Assembly: GCA_012184525.1 (NCBI GenBank)
Contig: WOFQ01000010.1
Coordinates: 620,001-684,000, forward strand
Reading direction: 5' to 3'
Source: Xenoacremonium recifei
Lineage: Eukaryota; Ascomycota; Sordariomycetes; Hypocreales; Nectriaceae
Length of the DNA: 64,000 bases
A program made the translations under genes and the position numbers. Shown piece after piece: positions 1 to 11,955 of the stretch. How positions within the stretch are numbered: position 1 is the stretch's first letter; each line of letters begins with the position of its first letter. Under the pieces are notes generated by a model. That model worked only from the letters and a program-made list of their open reading frames with translations, had not been told where the DNA came from and did no database searches.

Positions 1-3000
1 CTCTCACAAAGTGTAGCATCCGATACTTAACACGGCATCAATGACACGACTCGTTGGCAGCCCCCCGAATATGCCTCACACCGAGGAAGGGAGGGGGGGA
101 GGGATAACGGTGATGCAACGTGATTTCTACCTAGTGCATGAAGTACGAAGTATCAACTCGAGAGTTTCTTAATCGGGTTGTTGGTTACAGCATCGACGTG
201 GGTTGTCGCGAGGGCGGGTGGGGGATCGAGACGCTGCCCGCGCGGGATGCTATCAAGAAGAGTTACTTGTACGGAGTAGCTACAACATCAACTGACTCTT
301 GTGTCGGTGCCTCGTGGAGTGCCCTTTTGTCTCGAAAGCGTGAAACGGGCTAACGAGATCTCGGTGTTCCAGCATGGAGAACGGGCATCGGCTCTCGTCT
401 CTGTTTTAGACCATCTGGTGTTGTCGGCCGAGCTTCAAGCGACACTGAATGACACCGGAGAGCTTCCCCCCACTCGGGAACGGGCAAGTCAGACATGGAG
501 GTCATCGGCCAGGGGCCTCAATCGTTGTTTCGTTCCGCGCCGGTTGACGAGACCATCATGGATCAATCGGTCCCAAGCCCACAGCCTCGGTGAGGAAAGT
601 CTGTCACCATGCCGGTGTCCCACTCACTCACTCACTCTCCCTGCGTAGGTTGTGGTGACCCTGTCCGGCTGGCCCTGGATAGGTCCTGTATCATGCGGTA
701 CTCAATTCCGTTGTTCGTTTAAAGAGCGAGCTGTCAGTTGTAGCCGTAGCCGAGTCGAGCCTTGTACCTGCTCGTACACGACAGCCCTTGACCTTGCCCC
801 ATATCCATTGCCCTTGTTGACGATACATTCGTCTTGAAGGAGGTGGACAACCCTCAGGGAACTAGGACGCGGCAAAACTTCCACGGGCCAGCGAGGCCAC
901 CCCCATCGAGCCCCTGCAAGCGTGCGTTGGTGGTATCGGCTGCGCTAGCTTGGTGTACATCTTCTTCAACCCGGCTGTCGACATGCTGCTGTGGCTGGGT
1001 TGGCGTTTATTACTCAGGGAAAATAAGGATCGGGAGCAGGCAGGGTGGGATTCCCTTTTCGCATCCTTCGTTTCCCCAACGAGCGGAGAAAGAACTTTGC
1101 AAGACGAGCGAGCACCTCATCCACCACTTCTCTTCATCCTCCCTACCCCCCCTCCCCTGCTGGCCTCCCGTCTCCTAGCAGGGCTTGTCAGCTCTGAGGG
1201 TACATCTGCGGCCTGCCAGCCAGGATGGATGCCAGGCCTTCCTTCACCTCAGCAAGGGGAGGAGCTTGGGATATGGTTCCACGCTCTGTTTCGATCCCTC
1301 CCAACCGCTCCTAGCCCGTCCGTATCACTCGCAGCATGTCCCACGGCTGCGTACATCCCGAAGCGTCGCCTTGCTTCAGGAGGGGCCACTGCAATCTCTA
1401 ACAACAACGAACGACTCAGGAGAGACCAGGCTAGGTTGCTCGAGGTGCGCTGGCTGGCTCCCGCCCCTTCACCTTGCCTCTCTCCCTTCTGTTGCATGCA
1501 TGCATGCCTACATGGCATCTCAGCCTACCGAAAGACGAGCATCGGCTAATAGGCGGTCGAACCACGACAGACAGACAGACAGACAGACAGTTCACAGATC
1601 GACTCGATGGCCTAAGCAGGCGAGTCGAGCTAACCAGAATCCGCCGCCGCCGCCGCCGTCTCGATGTTCGCCCGGCTCCTAGTTCTCGGTCTCCCAACGG
1701 CGGGCTCGAACCCTCCCTCCCTCTTCCCCCCCTCTCGCCAGCATGAACCATCCATGTCGTTCGTCTTGCTGCTGGGCTTCCTTTCCTTGTCAAAAGCCCG
1801 CACAGACTCTCTCGCCTGGAAGTCTTCCCGCCTCCCGCCCCGGCACTTCTGTCTGATTTTGCCCATCTATTGCATCCAGTCCGCCGAGTGCTGTGCCTGT
1901 GCCTGTGCCAACTCCATCTTCCATCTCCCGTCTCCACGCTAGATGGGCTGGGCGTTGTGGTTCTTGAATCGTATTTTGAACTTGTCCACCAACATTTTGC
2001 CCATCCCGTGGAGGCGGCATTGTCCCCGGGGCGCCCTCAAATCCCCCTTCCGGTCGGTCTTCCGGAGGGTGTCGACTTGATAACAAAAGTGAAGCGCCAC
2101 GAGCCGCAAACCCCCCGCCGGGGCTTTCGATGATGGATTCCGTGACAGCAACGGCCCCAGGTTTGAAGGCCCGGGGGGTATCATGTCTTCCTGAGCACAA
2201 GCCCTAGAAGCCAGGCAGCCTTTCCTCATATGCCTTGTGCCCCGTCTCCATGTCCATGACCATCCATGTCCATGCCCTCCCTGATGAAGAAAGTTCCCGA
2301 TGAAACAAGACAAGACAAGACCCCGCCCCGTCCGTCAGTCAGTGCGGTTGTGGGCTGGTGCGGCCCCGGGGCTTCTCGGGGGACGCAACTCGCTACTCCG
2401 TTTTCCGGAACCCGTGTTGCTTGCTTGCGCGGCTGGTAGGGTACAGAGTAGACTAGATGCTGTGGCTGGTGTGTTCAAGGCTCTGCTATCGCCGATTGGA
2501 TTGGATCCTCCTCTAGCATCGGCCGCCCTTCTCACCTAGTCGCAGTCGTCTGGGTTCAAGGCCCACTGATGAGCCGTCGGTGAAGTTCGCATGAGAACGG
2601 CAAAAGAACGCGGCGAGAGACTCAAAGCCGGTCTATCTACTGTAGGTATCTTTGCAGCTCGATTCTAACGGAGCAAAAATTAGAAGGCTCCGTCAGGTAG
2701 GTAGTTACTGACGCCCCGCCAACGGTCGCGATATTTACGGTGGAGCGTTCCTCTTGCGATTGCTGAGTTGGGCACAAGCTCCGAAGGTTCATACATAGAT
2801 GTCACAGCGACAACCGGCCGAGTGGACATATAGAAAAACTTGAGTAGCATTGCTTGAATAGTCCGTATAGCTCTTGAATGGGGCAGTTCAATATCGCTAC
2901 GCAAAATATTCCTGGCCCCAAAGATCAACAGAACGCGGACCGTTGACGTACAACATGTGCTAGCTACACGTTCATGCTCGGGTAGCTAGCTACCTATCTA

Positions 3001-4377
3001 AGCCAAACAACCTCCTGACCAAAGCATCTCTGACTTTGCAAGACCTCCTTGCCTGTAACCATCGTTTTCGGCCCAGATATTTCTCATACGGGCCGAACAT
3101 AGCCCACCTAATAAAGCTTCCCGTAACGCTCAAAACGAGGCCTCTTTCTCAGGTAAGCTATGCATCGCCTCGAGCGCCATTCCCTCATGCCATGCTCCTT
3201 CAAGGCCCCGTTTTCTCACTAAGAGCCACTATGTACCTTAGTTATGGACCCCGAACCATGCCAGCTACTAACGCATCCCCGAGCCTTGTAGCGTGCGGAA
3301 CGCGATGGACGAGGCTAGGGTTTCCCGTGCTGTTGATTAGGTTAGGTGCTTTAGTGATGCACCACGGCACGGCTGCAGCAAGAACGCACACACTCGTCGG
3401 CAAAAGTATGCGAGCAGGTCTTCGGGGGCCGGCGACGAGTGCAAATATTGCCTCAGCTTTGTTGTGGTCTGTCAAGATAGCCCGCCATTCTGTCCCCAGA
3501 CCCCCGTCTTCAGCACATTGTAGCCCCCCCCTCCCACCTCGGGTACTATAGATTTCCTAGCGAGAACTGCCTGTCTCTCTGGACAAGGCACTGGTAGATT
3601 AGATCCCGGGCACAATTTGACTTCTTATCCTCCCCCGCCATCCCGTTTCCCATCATGGGTCGCGAAGCAGGGGGGGGGACAACTGCCCCAGACTCGTGTT
3701 GTGCGAAACTGTTCTTGGGACTTCCCGACAAACCAAAGTCAACCAAGATATTTGATAACAATAGATCGTATCAAGAAAAATAAGAATAGATCCTTTTTTA
3801 TTTTCCAGGCATGCGTTAAACAAAAAAGAGGTCCAAGGTTGAACAAGAAACAGACTGGCGAGCAAAATACCGCTCGCCGTCGAGGCAAGAATAGGTATGC
3901 TCGGCCGAGACTCCCAAAACACCCACACAACTGCCTGCCCAACATATAGGCGTTCATGACGAAACAAGAAATCTGAGGATACAGATGACGCCTGCAAGTC
4001 TTCCCATAATTCGTTGGCAAGAAGAATGATATAAATGTCAAAAGAATACCTAGCGCCCCAAAAATATACCTTCTTTTTGTTCGTACGCCATTCGCCAGTT
4101 TGGGGAATTGGTCTGCTCTTTTTTTTTCGTCGATGCTGCGTCGTCATATAGCAATCGTGGTCGGGCATGTATCGAGCCATCTCCAAGCATCGCAAGTCAT
4201 TGTCTCTCCTTCGTTTGCTGGCGAAGTGCCAACTCTCCGCCGACCGATGAGGGGTTGGTTGAGGCGAGCCGACCCCTCCCGTGGCTCTCCTGATAGGCCT
4301 CCTCCAGTGCCCTGCCCTGAATTTTTTTTCGCCCTCCCCGAGTCTCGTCTGATCCGCGAGTGCCTGTGGTACTTTGC
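1..4377. other. Gene-free region downstream of ras-2
   Basis: No convincing gene is visible. Open frames are short, overlap on both strands and show no recognisable domain. The stretch contains simple repeats, for example (GACA)6 at 1566-1590, (CCG)6 at 1641-1658 and an alternating TGCA run at 1493-1507. A near-palindromic TACGGAGTA site lies at 270-278. The part next to 4377 should carry the 3' UTR of ras-2. Confidence 0.6.
1566..1590. repeat. (GACA)6 microsatellite
   Basis: Six perfect tetranucleotide units plus one base, in non-coding DNA. A (CCG)6 run follows at 1641-1658. Neither lies in a supported gene. Confidence 0.9.
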
Positions 4378-5170
4378 TCATAACACTATGCACTTGGATT
4401 TTCCCCGATCGTCCTTTCTTCGGTGTCGGCCAGGATCGCGATCTCTGCCTCCAACGTCACCGTTGCCTGTCCTCGTTCGGCCACTAGAGCCAGCGGCGGG
4501 TCTGGAAGCTTGTTGTCGCTGCCGACGTAGGATTCTAACCACGTCGTAAAAAGCCTTCTCTACGTTGATGCAGTTCTTTGCAGAAGCCTCAACGAATTCG
4601 CAACCCAGTTCGCGGGCCAAGGCGTGCCCCTCCTGTGTAGAGACTTCTCGCTCAGTCACTCGGTCGCTCTTGTTGCCCACGAGCATGATAGGCACCGGGA
4701 GTTGGGAGGTAACGGCAGAGATGGGCGAGCCGGGGTACGACGGTGACGAAGCGCATGATTCCTTGACTCGTTGTATCTGGTGGTGGAATCGCTTGATGCG
4801 GGTGAATGATGACCGCGATGATATGCTGTAGACTAAGACGAAGCCCTCGCCGTCTCGGATCCATTGGTCTCGGAGAGCTGTGTACTCTTCTTGGCCGGCG
4901 GTGTCAAGGACCTCGAGCATGCATGGTTGCCCGTCTATGACAACTTGCTTTCGGTATGAATCTTCGATCGTCGGGTCGTACTAAGGGGAAGGGCAGACCG
5001 AATCAGCTCCGTGGCTCACGGGCAGTGTTGGGGTTAGAAGGATGACGAAGCGCAGGCGAACTTACTGTTTCGACGAAATGCTGTAGACACAGCTGGATGG
5101 TCAAGGCCGTCTTTCCCACGCCACCGTCTCCCAGAACCACCAGCTTGTACAGCACCATTCGGCCGGCCAT
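4378..5170 (-). CDS. ras-2: Ras-family small GTPase, RAS-2 type
   Basis: Two exons, complement(4378..4980, 5066..5170), with an 85-nt GT-AG intron, give 235 aa. The P-loop is GDGGVGKT (residues 14-21), the switch I core YDPTIEDSY is at 36-44, and switch II DTAGQE is at 61-66. NKSD and ASAK guanine-binding motifs follow, and the C-terminus is the CAAX box CIVL. This is a membrane-anchored GTP/GDP switch of the fungal RAS2 group, which controls growth, morphology and cAMP/MAPK signalling. An insert of about 20 residues rich in Ser and Pro sits just before the beta-5/NKSD region, typical of fungal RAS2 rather than RAS1. The first exon opens with MAGRMVLYKLVVLGDG, which matches RAS-2 proteins of this class as I know them. 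A terminal Leu in CAAX usually favours geranylgeranylation. Confidence 0.95.
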
Positions 5171-6034
5171 GATTTCGACTCTCGGGCCTGAGCGACCGAA
5201 TATGGAGGGGGATTTGGAAGGGGGGTGTCGGAGCTTTGGAACGAAGTCGAAGGTGGAGGACAGGAACCGTGATAGGCGGGAGGCAACAGCTGATGAGGAG
5301 AAGAGGGGGTGGCTTGATGGAGAAGAGCTGGGACCAACAATGGCAGGGCTGGACGGGACTGGCTGGGCAGTAGCTGGGCAGTAGGAACAGAGTCTTGGGG
5401 ATTAGAACAGAAGAGAGAGCAGTTTAGAAACGATGTTTGGTCTAGGCGTGGGAAGTTGGAAAGATGGTCGAGTGGAGACAGGACGAGCTTGACCACTTGT
5501 AGTGGCAACGGCGGTGGTGCGGGTCCCAGCAGCGAGTTTACTTTAACTGGGCCAGTTAGGTGGTGAATGATGAGATGAGATGGGATGAGGAGCAATGCAG
5601 GAAGAAGGTTACTAGACGGGAAGCAGTGAGGGCAGTCAGTGATGACTTGTCTCTGCTTTTGTCTCTAGTCAGGTAGTTGATCGGTGTACGCGGCAGTCCA
5701 GCGGAGTTGACTAATGTCGAGTATGAGGTCTGTCTGATAGTGAGTTCTGCTGCTGGAACCTCAGAAAAATTGCCCAGGCTGCTTTCGCTGTGGAAGGGTA
5801 CAGAGTACTGGACTGTAGGGGGGCAGTGCCTCTGAAGCTGGTCCATTTACATGTAGGAGGGACGCGAGGGGAGCCGGGAATGGCGAAGCGGACCACGCTC
5901 CGGCGCAAAAGCCGCTGCTGGGCGACTGATTGACGAATCCGATTGATTGACTCGGCTTGATGCTAGCCTTGGGTCTTGCTTGGCCCAGACAGCTGCTAGG
6001 TACTTGTAAGGTAGGGAAACCGTGGGCCTGTCTT

Positions 6035-6065
6035 GGGTCTTGGGTCTTGGGTCTTGGGGCTTGGG
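6035..6065 (+). repeat. 7-bp GGG repeat, possible G-quadruplex
   Basis: Five G-tracts on the plus strand (6035-6037, 6042-6044, 6049-6051, 6056-6059, 6063-6065) are separated by TCTT or CTT and spaced 7 bp apart. This meets the G3N1-7 pattern for an intramolecular quadruplex. It lies about 0.87 kb upstream of the ras-2 start codon, on the template strand of that gene. Confidence 0.6.
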
Positions 6066-6993
6066 TCTCAACGAGGGCCTCTCCAGTTAGTTGGCCTCTG
6101 GTCTGGTCTTCACCCGGTACCCTTGCTGTCGGGCGCGTATCCGGGGTCCCGGATGACGGTGACTAGAATCCCCTGTGGCCTCCGTAAGGCATGGCATGGC
6201 ATGGCAGGGCATGGTACATTCCAATGCCTACCACCTCGCAGGTAAGGTAGGGGTCAAACGTGCCAGGAGGGATCAGTACAGGTACGTACTTGTACAGGTA
6301 CCTTGGGTGAGCGCACGCGCCGGAGTACTCAGACTGTTGTGGTGTCTCGGACTCAATCGCCGCCTATGCAGAAGCAAGCACACCGTCGAGAGCCACCAGG
6401 ACGAAAAGAGAGAAGAAGAGAGAAAATTTCTCTGCCCCTCTCCCCGGCTTTGCAGTCGGAATTTCCATTCTTTTTTTTTTTTTTGCTTCTTCAACCTGCG
6501 GCCTGCAGAATGTTGCAGCTTGTCGTTGCAGCGGGACGGGCCCCCAGGAGGAGCTGGCTGGAGGTACCTGGCAGCGGAGTGGCAGGGCAGCCCAGGCCAG
6601 CAACAGCAAAAAGTGGTGTGTTCAAGTTCCATTGCTTCCTGTTAAATCGACCGGGGTTGATTGGGGGTGGCCTGTGCAGCCGCTGGAAGCTGGAGCTGGA
6701 ACTGGAGGGGGCAAGCCTGTTCTGGACTCGCTGTCTGTCTGTCTTGTCACATCCAACGGGTATCGCGAGGTCCCGGCCCAGCACTATGAGTTCAGAGGTA
6801 CTCCGTACAGCAGCCTGTTAATCGCCGGCGGGATTGATGCAATTGACAGAGTGCTGGAGTCTCGACCGGAGGTAAGGAGGGGTACAACAGACCACGACCG
6901 TCGACGGCGGGCTATCGCGGGTAACGGTGATCCTATCAAGCCGGTTGGCTTTCATCTCGCCTGATCACAATGTTCCCCTGGCTGCTGCTGCTG

Positions 6994-7016
6994 TACTCCG
7001 TACAGAGTACTCTGTA
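6994..7016. repeat. TACTCCGTA site fused to a 16-bp perfect palindrome
   Basis: TACTCCGTA (6994-7002) overlaps TACAGAGTACTCTGTA (7001-7016), which equals its own reverse complement. The nine-base motif or its complement also occurs perfectly at 270, 6799, 18138 and 30371, always outside genes. It could be a protein-binding site or the relic of a small mobile element; the sequence does not decide. Confidence 0.6.
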
Positions 7017-9948
7017 AATATCCGGCTCTGCAACAGCTTCGAAATACCCAGACCCCGGACGAGTGTCAGTCAGGCGTCCCTGGCGTCCTCGTCGCCTCAA
7101 CGTCCCGAATCTGTGTCCTTCGTCTGTGAGGTAGCCCTGCAAAACCGCCTACAGGGAGCAGAGCATGGGGGCAGAAGGCCATGCTTCCCAGGATCCTCCG
7201 CCAAGGAGCTTAGTCGCATAGAGGTGGGCTGGAATGAGCTCTTTCGCAGAGGCTCTGGGATTGACATGTCAAGAGGGGAGTACTTGTCGGTACCGGGGAT
7301 GCCATGCTTCCTCAGGTACAAGTACTGCAGACAGCTAGGGCAAGGTGGTGGTGGTGGTGTTGGTGTTGGTGCCCCTCAGGGTCCCATCATCCCTCCAGAA
7401 CACCACAGTCGTTCGAGGCGACAGCGCGGGCCTACAGGAGAGATACAGCGTACGGAGTGTGTCCAGTTACTTTCGACTTTCATGTGCACAACGGGAACGG
7501 ACCACGCACGTTCAGACCAGATTCAAAGTCGGACAGACAGCCCATGCAGTTCCGTGATCCAAGCTCTTTGCATGCATCCGCTGGCGTCTACTATTATCTC
7601 TCGGGCACCCCCTCAACCCTCCAACACTGACCACTGTCTGCACCGCGGCTGACCCGAGCCTTGCCCGGCACCCCGTCCGTCAAACCCATCCTTGGGCGAC
7701 CGAAACCCACCAGGGTCCAGGCGAGGGAGCTGCTGCGTTGTCTAGCCCGCGTACGGAGGGCTAAAAGAGCTCCAGTGGAGTTTGGCCCGGCTTCCAGTTC
7801 TTCGATCCCGTTTTTCTTGGTGGACACTGGTCAACTTACGGAGTTCTGCAAAGTGAAGTCTTGCTCTATTGTCTCGGTGCTCCCGCACTTTGCTCGATCG
7901 TTCCCGGCCTCTCCGCCACCATCACAGAGCCATCTCAATGGTAACTCAGAACCAACGCTCGCTCAATCCCTGCACTGGGTCTGCAGGGGCGTCAGCTGCT
8001 TGCTCCCTCATGTACGCTGTATGTACGCTCTGTAAGCATGAGAGAGCTTGGGTCGCAGTTAGCCGGCCCGGAGGACAAACAATGGAACCTCGAAACGACC
8101 TTATTACCTTAGCAAAGTAACCCCACCTTGCACCTTGAAGGCGAGGGCCAGGATACCTCTCCCAAACGACAAGCCATGGTACGTTGGTTTATGCGCCAGG
8201 GTATCGGCGACCTTGCATTGGGTCCCTTCTTGATGAATCTGGAACTTACCACCATGAATATGCTGACCAGGCAGGGCATTGAAAACCAAAGGTAAAGGCT
8301 TTAGTCGTCAAAATGGGCAGATAACGATGGTTTGCGGGGCCAAATCGCTTGGACGTCGTTCTAGTTCTGAACATCAAAATCTTACCTTGCACCAACTCCC
8401 GACTTGGCCTGAGAGCAACCATGGCCCATGCCCTGTGCCTGTCTCACTGAGCCTTGCCTTTGCCTTCAAGTCTCGTGCATCTGACCCATTGCACCGGGAC
8501 CATGGAACCGGCCTTCCTGGTCTCGGATATGAAACTTGACCGGGTTTTCATACCAAGCTCCATATCCATGCAAAAGGTCATCTGTCGAGTTTGAGGACGA
8601 CACAGACTTCAACGGTTGTAGTTGAAACAGTCTGGATGCTATTCTTCAGCCTCCAGTCCATCCATCAAGGCCGGCACGGAGGACTCTTATCTCAGCCGAA
8701 GCCCAAACAAGGCTGCCAGAATCTCAACAGCTCGTGTCTCAGAGCCTCAAGCCTCGACATGGCGACTTGGGAATTGCAAAATTCTCCCATCTGCGAATCC
8801 AGTGACTTTCCGATATTCCTTCGTCTCGGAAGCTTCCCCGGCCCCCATCACCTAGTCTCCTTTCATGTGTCAGTGCCGAAAGAGGAACTGTTACTCGCGC
8901 ATGTATGTACACCGTATCAAGCGGCGCGCATTTGCCGACACGGGTCGGGTAGACCAGGACAACCCAGTGCATTGGTCATTTCAAGATGATTGAATCGTCT
9001 GCCGATCTCTGCATTCAATCCCAGGATGTCCTCATTCAGCCTGCTCTTTTGCCGACAGACCGAGCCCCCTTTGCGTAATGTCGGTCGCACGTCCGATGAG
9101 GACTTGAACGAAACGTTCGCAGTAATTCAAGGCTCAAGAGCCAAAGACTTGCAGACCTCACCCTGTCAATTTTCGAGTTCTTGAATTTTCAAGGTCGCTA
9201 TGGACTGTGGCAGCCTTGACAAGTACCAAAAGTTTCTTTTCTTAGAAGCCGAGGTCTTTGCGGGAGACCAGGACCCTGTACATGCGTTAGTCCAGCAACG
9301 TGATGTGGCATTGAGACACGTATTGATCCCTTAACACCATCTCGGGCGAGAGGAATTCAATGATTGTAATGAACATGCACGTGCCCCTGTTCTATGCGTT
9401 GCAGCTGCTTTATCGAGGCCAGCTCGTTAGTTCAGCGGCACAGTGTTCCCCGCGAAAGATCACGCAGGTGTCAAACCCCAAGCTTTTTCATGTGAAGCTA
9501 CTAAGCGCGTCCTCCAATGACGATCGCAGAGTAATAATTAAGCTGCTTTGCTGGCTCAGATGCTAATCTTTGAACTCTGTGTCGTACAGCTGGTCATTGG
9601 GGGGCTTATTGACGTGACATTCCCGAGATGCCGTCCCATAGACATGTCAAATATCGGTCAGACTCAATTGACGAGCTTTGGTGAAGAGGTATGATGGGTC
9701 TTCATCTGCACAATGATGAACTCTGGATATGCAAGGATTGAGAGGTTGCTACAGACTCTACGTGATTTGTGCGATTTTAACAAAGACCTCAATTCTTAGA
9801 TACTGCATTGTAGAGCACGACTTATTCCGGGAGCCTCGACGGAGTAGCATGCCCACATCTGGCCCACGATAGACTCTTAGGTGACTTGGGCTCTTGCGTC
9901 CTCCGCCAATAGCCCCAGGTTCGCCTGGTCGAGATGGCTTCATCCACT

Positions 9949-10022
9949 GGTTCCGTGGTCTAGCTGGTTATGGCATCTCGTTAACACCGAGAAGGTCCCC
10001 GGTTCGAGCCCGGGCGGAATCA
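9949..10022 (+). tRNA. tRNA-Val (anticodon AAC)
   Basis: A 74-nt tRNA without an intron. The acceptor stem pairs GGTTCCG with CGGAATC, with one G-T pair and A as discriminator. The A box is TGGTCTAGCTGG-like, the anticodon stem is TCTCG/CGAGA with loop TTAACAC (anticodon AAC, decoding GUU/GUC after A34 editing), and the B box is GGTTCGAGCCC. A run of five T follows at once. It is convergent with the hydrolase gene 140 bp downstream. Confidence 0.96.
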
Positions 10023-10023
10023 C

Positions 10024-10028
10024 TTTTT
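10024..10028 (+). terminator. Pol III terminator of tRNA-Val
   Basis: Five consecutive T begin two bases after the discriminator base, the usual RNA polymerase III stop. Confidence 0.85.
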
Positions 10029-10162
10029 GCTTCTTACACTGTTAATTCTTTTGAATTGTCCTTTTTTTATGTAGGTTGTAGAACCTGTCATCTGCGACTA
10101 GCTTACTAACTATCAGGCAACTATCCTCTTCATCGACCAGTATGCTTCAGTTGCTCTCTATA

Positions 10163-10966
10163 TCATTGCATTTGCTTCAGCAGCTCGGCAGCAGTCAGGA
10201 TGCCATTTTGGGTCCCGTCGACCCAAAGGTCTACCCATTTCTTTGCTTCTTGATATTTCTCCGAATCGGTGGGCCAAGCTTCCTCCTGTGGCCTCTCGAT
10301 ATATATTGTCCTCAGTCCATGGCTTCGTGCAGCTTCCAAGTCGTTGAGATGGGCAGCAGTCATGGCGACTTCGGCTGGTTGCAATCCCAGTTTTTCAACT
10401 GCTCCCAGGTATACGGCAGGGTTTGGCTTGTAGGCTTTGAAATTCTCTGAGGAGAGAATCGTGTTGAACCCCAAGTTGCCGAAGTCGTTGAGGTCTTTGA
10501 GTAGATCAATGGTTCCATTGGAGAGTGTGCTGGTCTTTGTGTATGTGCCCAGTTTCTGGATACCCTCGGCAGAGTCTGGCCAGGGCACCAAGCGATGCCA
10601 GACGAGGCTGAGAGACGTAATCTCTTGATCGGTGTAGACGCCGTTCAGTCCCCATTGCTCGATGAGCACGACCAAACTCTCCCGGTGATGCTCGTCTATC
10701 GTTTTCCATTCGTCTGTCTCGGGGTTGAACGACCGCGTAAATTGGCCATACATGTTACGCCACTGCTGTGCGAACTCTTCCCAGTCAGCCTGGGTCAGCT
10801 CCTCAAGGCGACTCTTGACTGTAGGTGGCAAGTCGCTGGACACTTTGCGAAAGGCACGCATAGTGAGCTCATCCACGACACTTTGACGCCAGTCAACGAC
10901 TGTGCCAAAGACATCAAAGGTGAGTGCCTTGACCTGGGAGAGCGGGGAAGTAGCGGTGGGTGACAT
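10163..10966 (-). CDS. HAD-superfamily hydrolase, 2-haloacid dehalogenase-like
   Basis: An intronless gene of 267 aa. The HAD motifs are in order: motif I FDVFGT with nucleophile Asp18, motif II STLSNG with Ser149-Asn150-Gly151, motif III YKPNP with Lys180, and motif IV AAHLNDL with Asp209. The cap region (about 25-130) lies between motifs I and II, as in subclass I (type II haloacid dehalogenase) enzymes. Members hydrolyse small substrates through an aspartyl-ester intermediate, and L-2-haloacids are the family's classic substrate. Many fungal members have unknown substrates, so the name is a family label. No signal peptide is visible, so it is probably cytosolic. The start is the ATG at 10966; the ten residues before the first beta strand are poorly structured. 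Confidence 0.88.
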   Translation of the reverse strand: MSPTATSPLSQVKALTFDVFGTVVDWRQSVVDELTMRAFRKVSSDLPPTVKSRLEELTQADWEEFAQQWRNMYGQFTRSFNPETDEWKTIDEHHRESLVVLIEQWGLNGVYTDQEITSLSLVWHRLVPWPDSAEGIQKLGTYTKTSTLSNGTIDLLKDLNDFGNLGFNTILSSENFKAYKPNPAVYLGAVEKLGLQPAEVAMTAAHLNDLEAARSHGLRTIYIERPQEEAWPTDSEKYQEAKKWVDLWVDGTQNGILTAAELLKQMQ

Positions 10967-11955
10967 GTTGGTGAGGACAATAAATTGACTTGATGTCTAG
11001 GTATTGTTGCTGCTATGAACGCCGTGCGAGTGGCGTCTGGTATTTTCTGGAGATTGAGTTTCTGAAAGAGGTGATGTCGAGGGCTGAGCTAATCAAAGGA
11101 CTTTCATCTCCGCGCCCTTCCAGAGACAAGAAAGTGGACAAGCAACGCCTCGGGGCTCCTGGAGTGCAAGAATTCGGGTCATTGGACAATCAAGTCCGTC
11201 TAGAATGGAAAGACCTCCTTGAACTGCCCAGGTCCATTCACTCATGCTGAGAACTTCGGTCAAAAACCGAAGGACGCATCTGTATAGGGTAGGGTGATGG
11301 GAATGTAACTATCTGCCACCTTTCTGAGTAGACACCTTGCAAAACACGAAAGCAGAAATGGGGAAGGACTATTTACAACAGCCCTGGGACATAGAAGATT
11401 CCGGGATACTCGCTCTACGTTGTCTGATTTGTGAAATGCTAAAATTTCCCCTCAAATGTCCCCGTGTCTCGTAAACACAAGATGAGGTTTGGCTAGAAGT
11501 TGAGCACAGTGGAAACCCAATGGATCAGATACCCCATGGCGGGGTTGAAACCACAAAATTTCCGACTCGCCACTCCGTCATGATCTACCTGGACCAATGC
11601 CATCCTTATTCCTCAAGAAACTTTTACCTGTACAGCTTGATAGTTGGCGCTGACGGGTTGGTGTTTTCCCTGCTCGCCATGGCACTAAACGGGAATACGG
11701 CACAGTGGCTTACACGTCGGGCCATTCGCCGAATTGCAGCTAACCCCTGTCGATGAAGTGTGACGTAGCGATTCGTCCGTTCCTGAGTTTCAACTTCAAA
11801 CTTGACAGCTCACAACAAACGTCGACCAAAAACCGTGCAAACTGAGAAGGCTCCTTGACCGGACACGAGAAACCCAACGGGAATGCCCGCCATGACTGTG
11901 TTCTGAGCAACATTGTCCGACACCCTTTCGCGCCATCGCCATTCCTTACGCGACA
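10967..11955. other. Divergent promoter region, HAD hydrolase / membrane protein
   Basis: A 989-bp spacer between two divergently transcribed genes must hold both promoters. No strong TATA box or conserved site was recognised. Short ORFs here have no family features. Confidence 0.5.

Larger units (their letters stand above)
5171..9948. other. 4.8 kb gene-free region upstream of ras-2
   Basis: No ORF here has a recognisable domain, codon structure or plausible intron set. The first part must hold the ras-2 promoter and leader. It contains a regular GGG repeat (6035-6065), direct copies of GTACAGGTAC (6276-6285 and 6292-6301), a T run at about 6473-6484, and two perfect TACTCCGTA sites (6799-6807, 6994-7002), the second running into a 16-bp palindrome. 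From about 7400 to 9948 I see nothing assignable. Confidence 0.55.

Noticed and set aside
950..1549. 199-codon open frame on the plus strand
   Set aside because: It overlaps several other open frames on both strands, has composition typical of GC-rich non-coding DNA and no recognisable family.
2545..2580. tRNA-like B box GGTTCAAGGCC
   Set aside because: No cloverleaf could be built: the upstream sequence has no matching acceptor or anticodon stem.
3653..4393. 246-codon open frame on the minus strand
   Set aside because: It overlaps the 3' end of ras-2 and its trailer, has no domain or biased codon use, and runs through low-complexity DNA.
6927..7652. 241-codon open frame on the plus strand
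   Set aside because: It begins in the palindrome-rich region, contains GGT repeats and no domain, and two other frames over the same DNA are also open.
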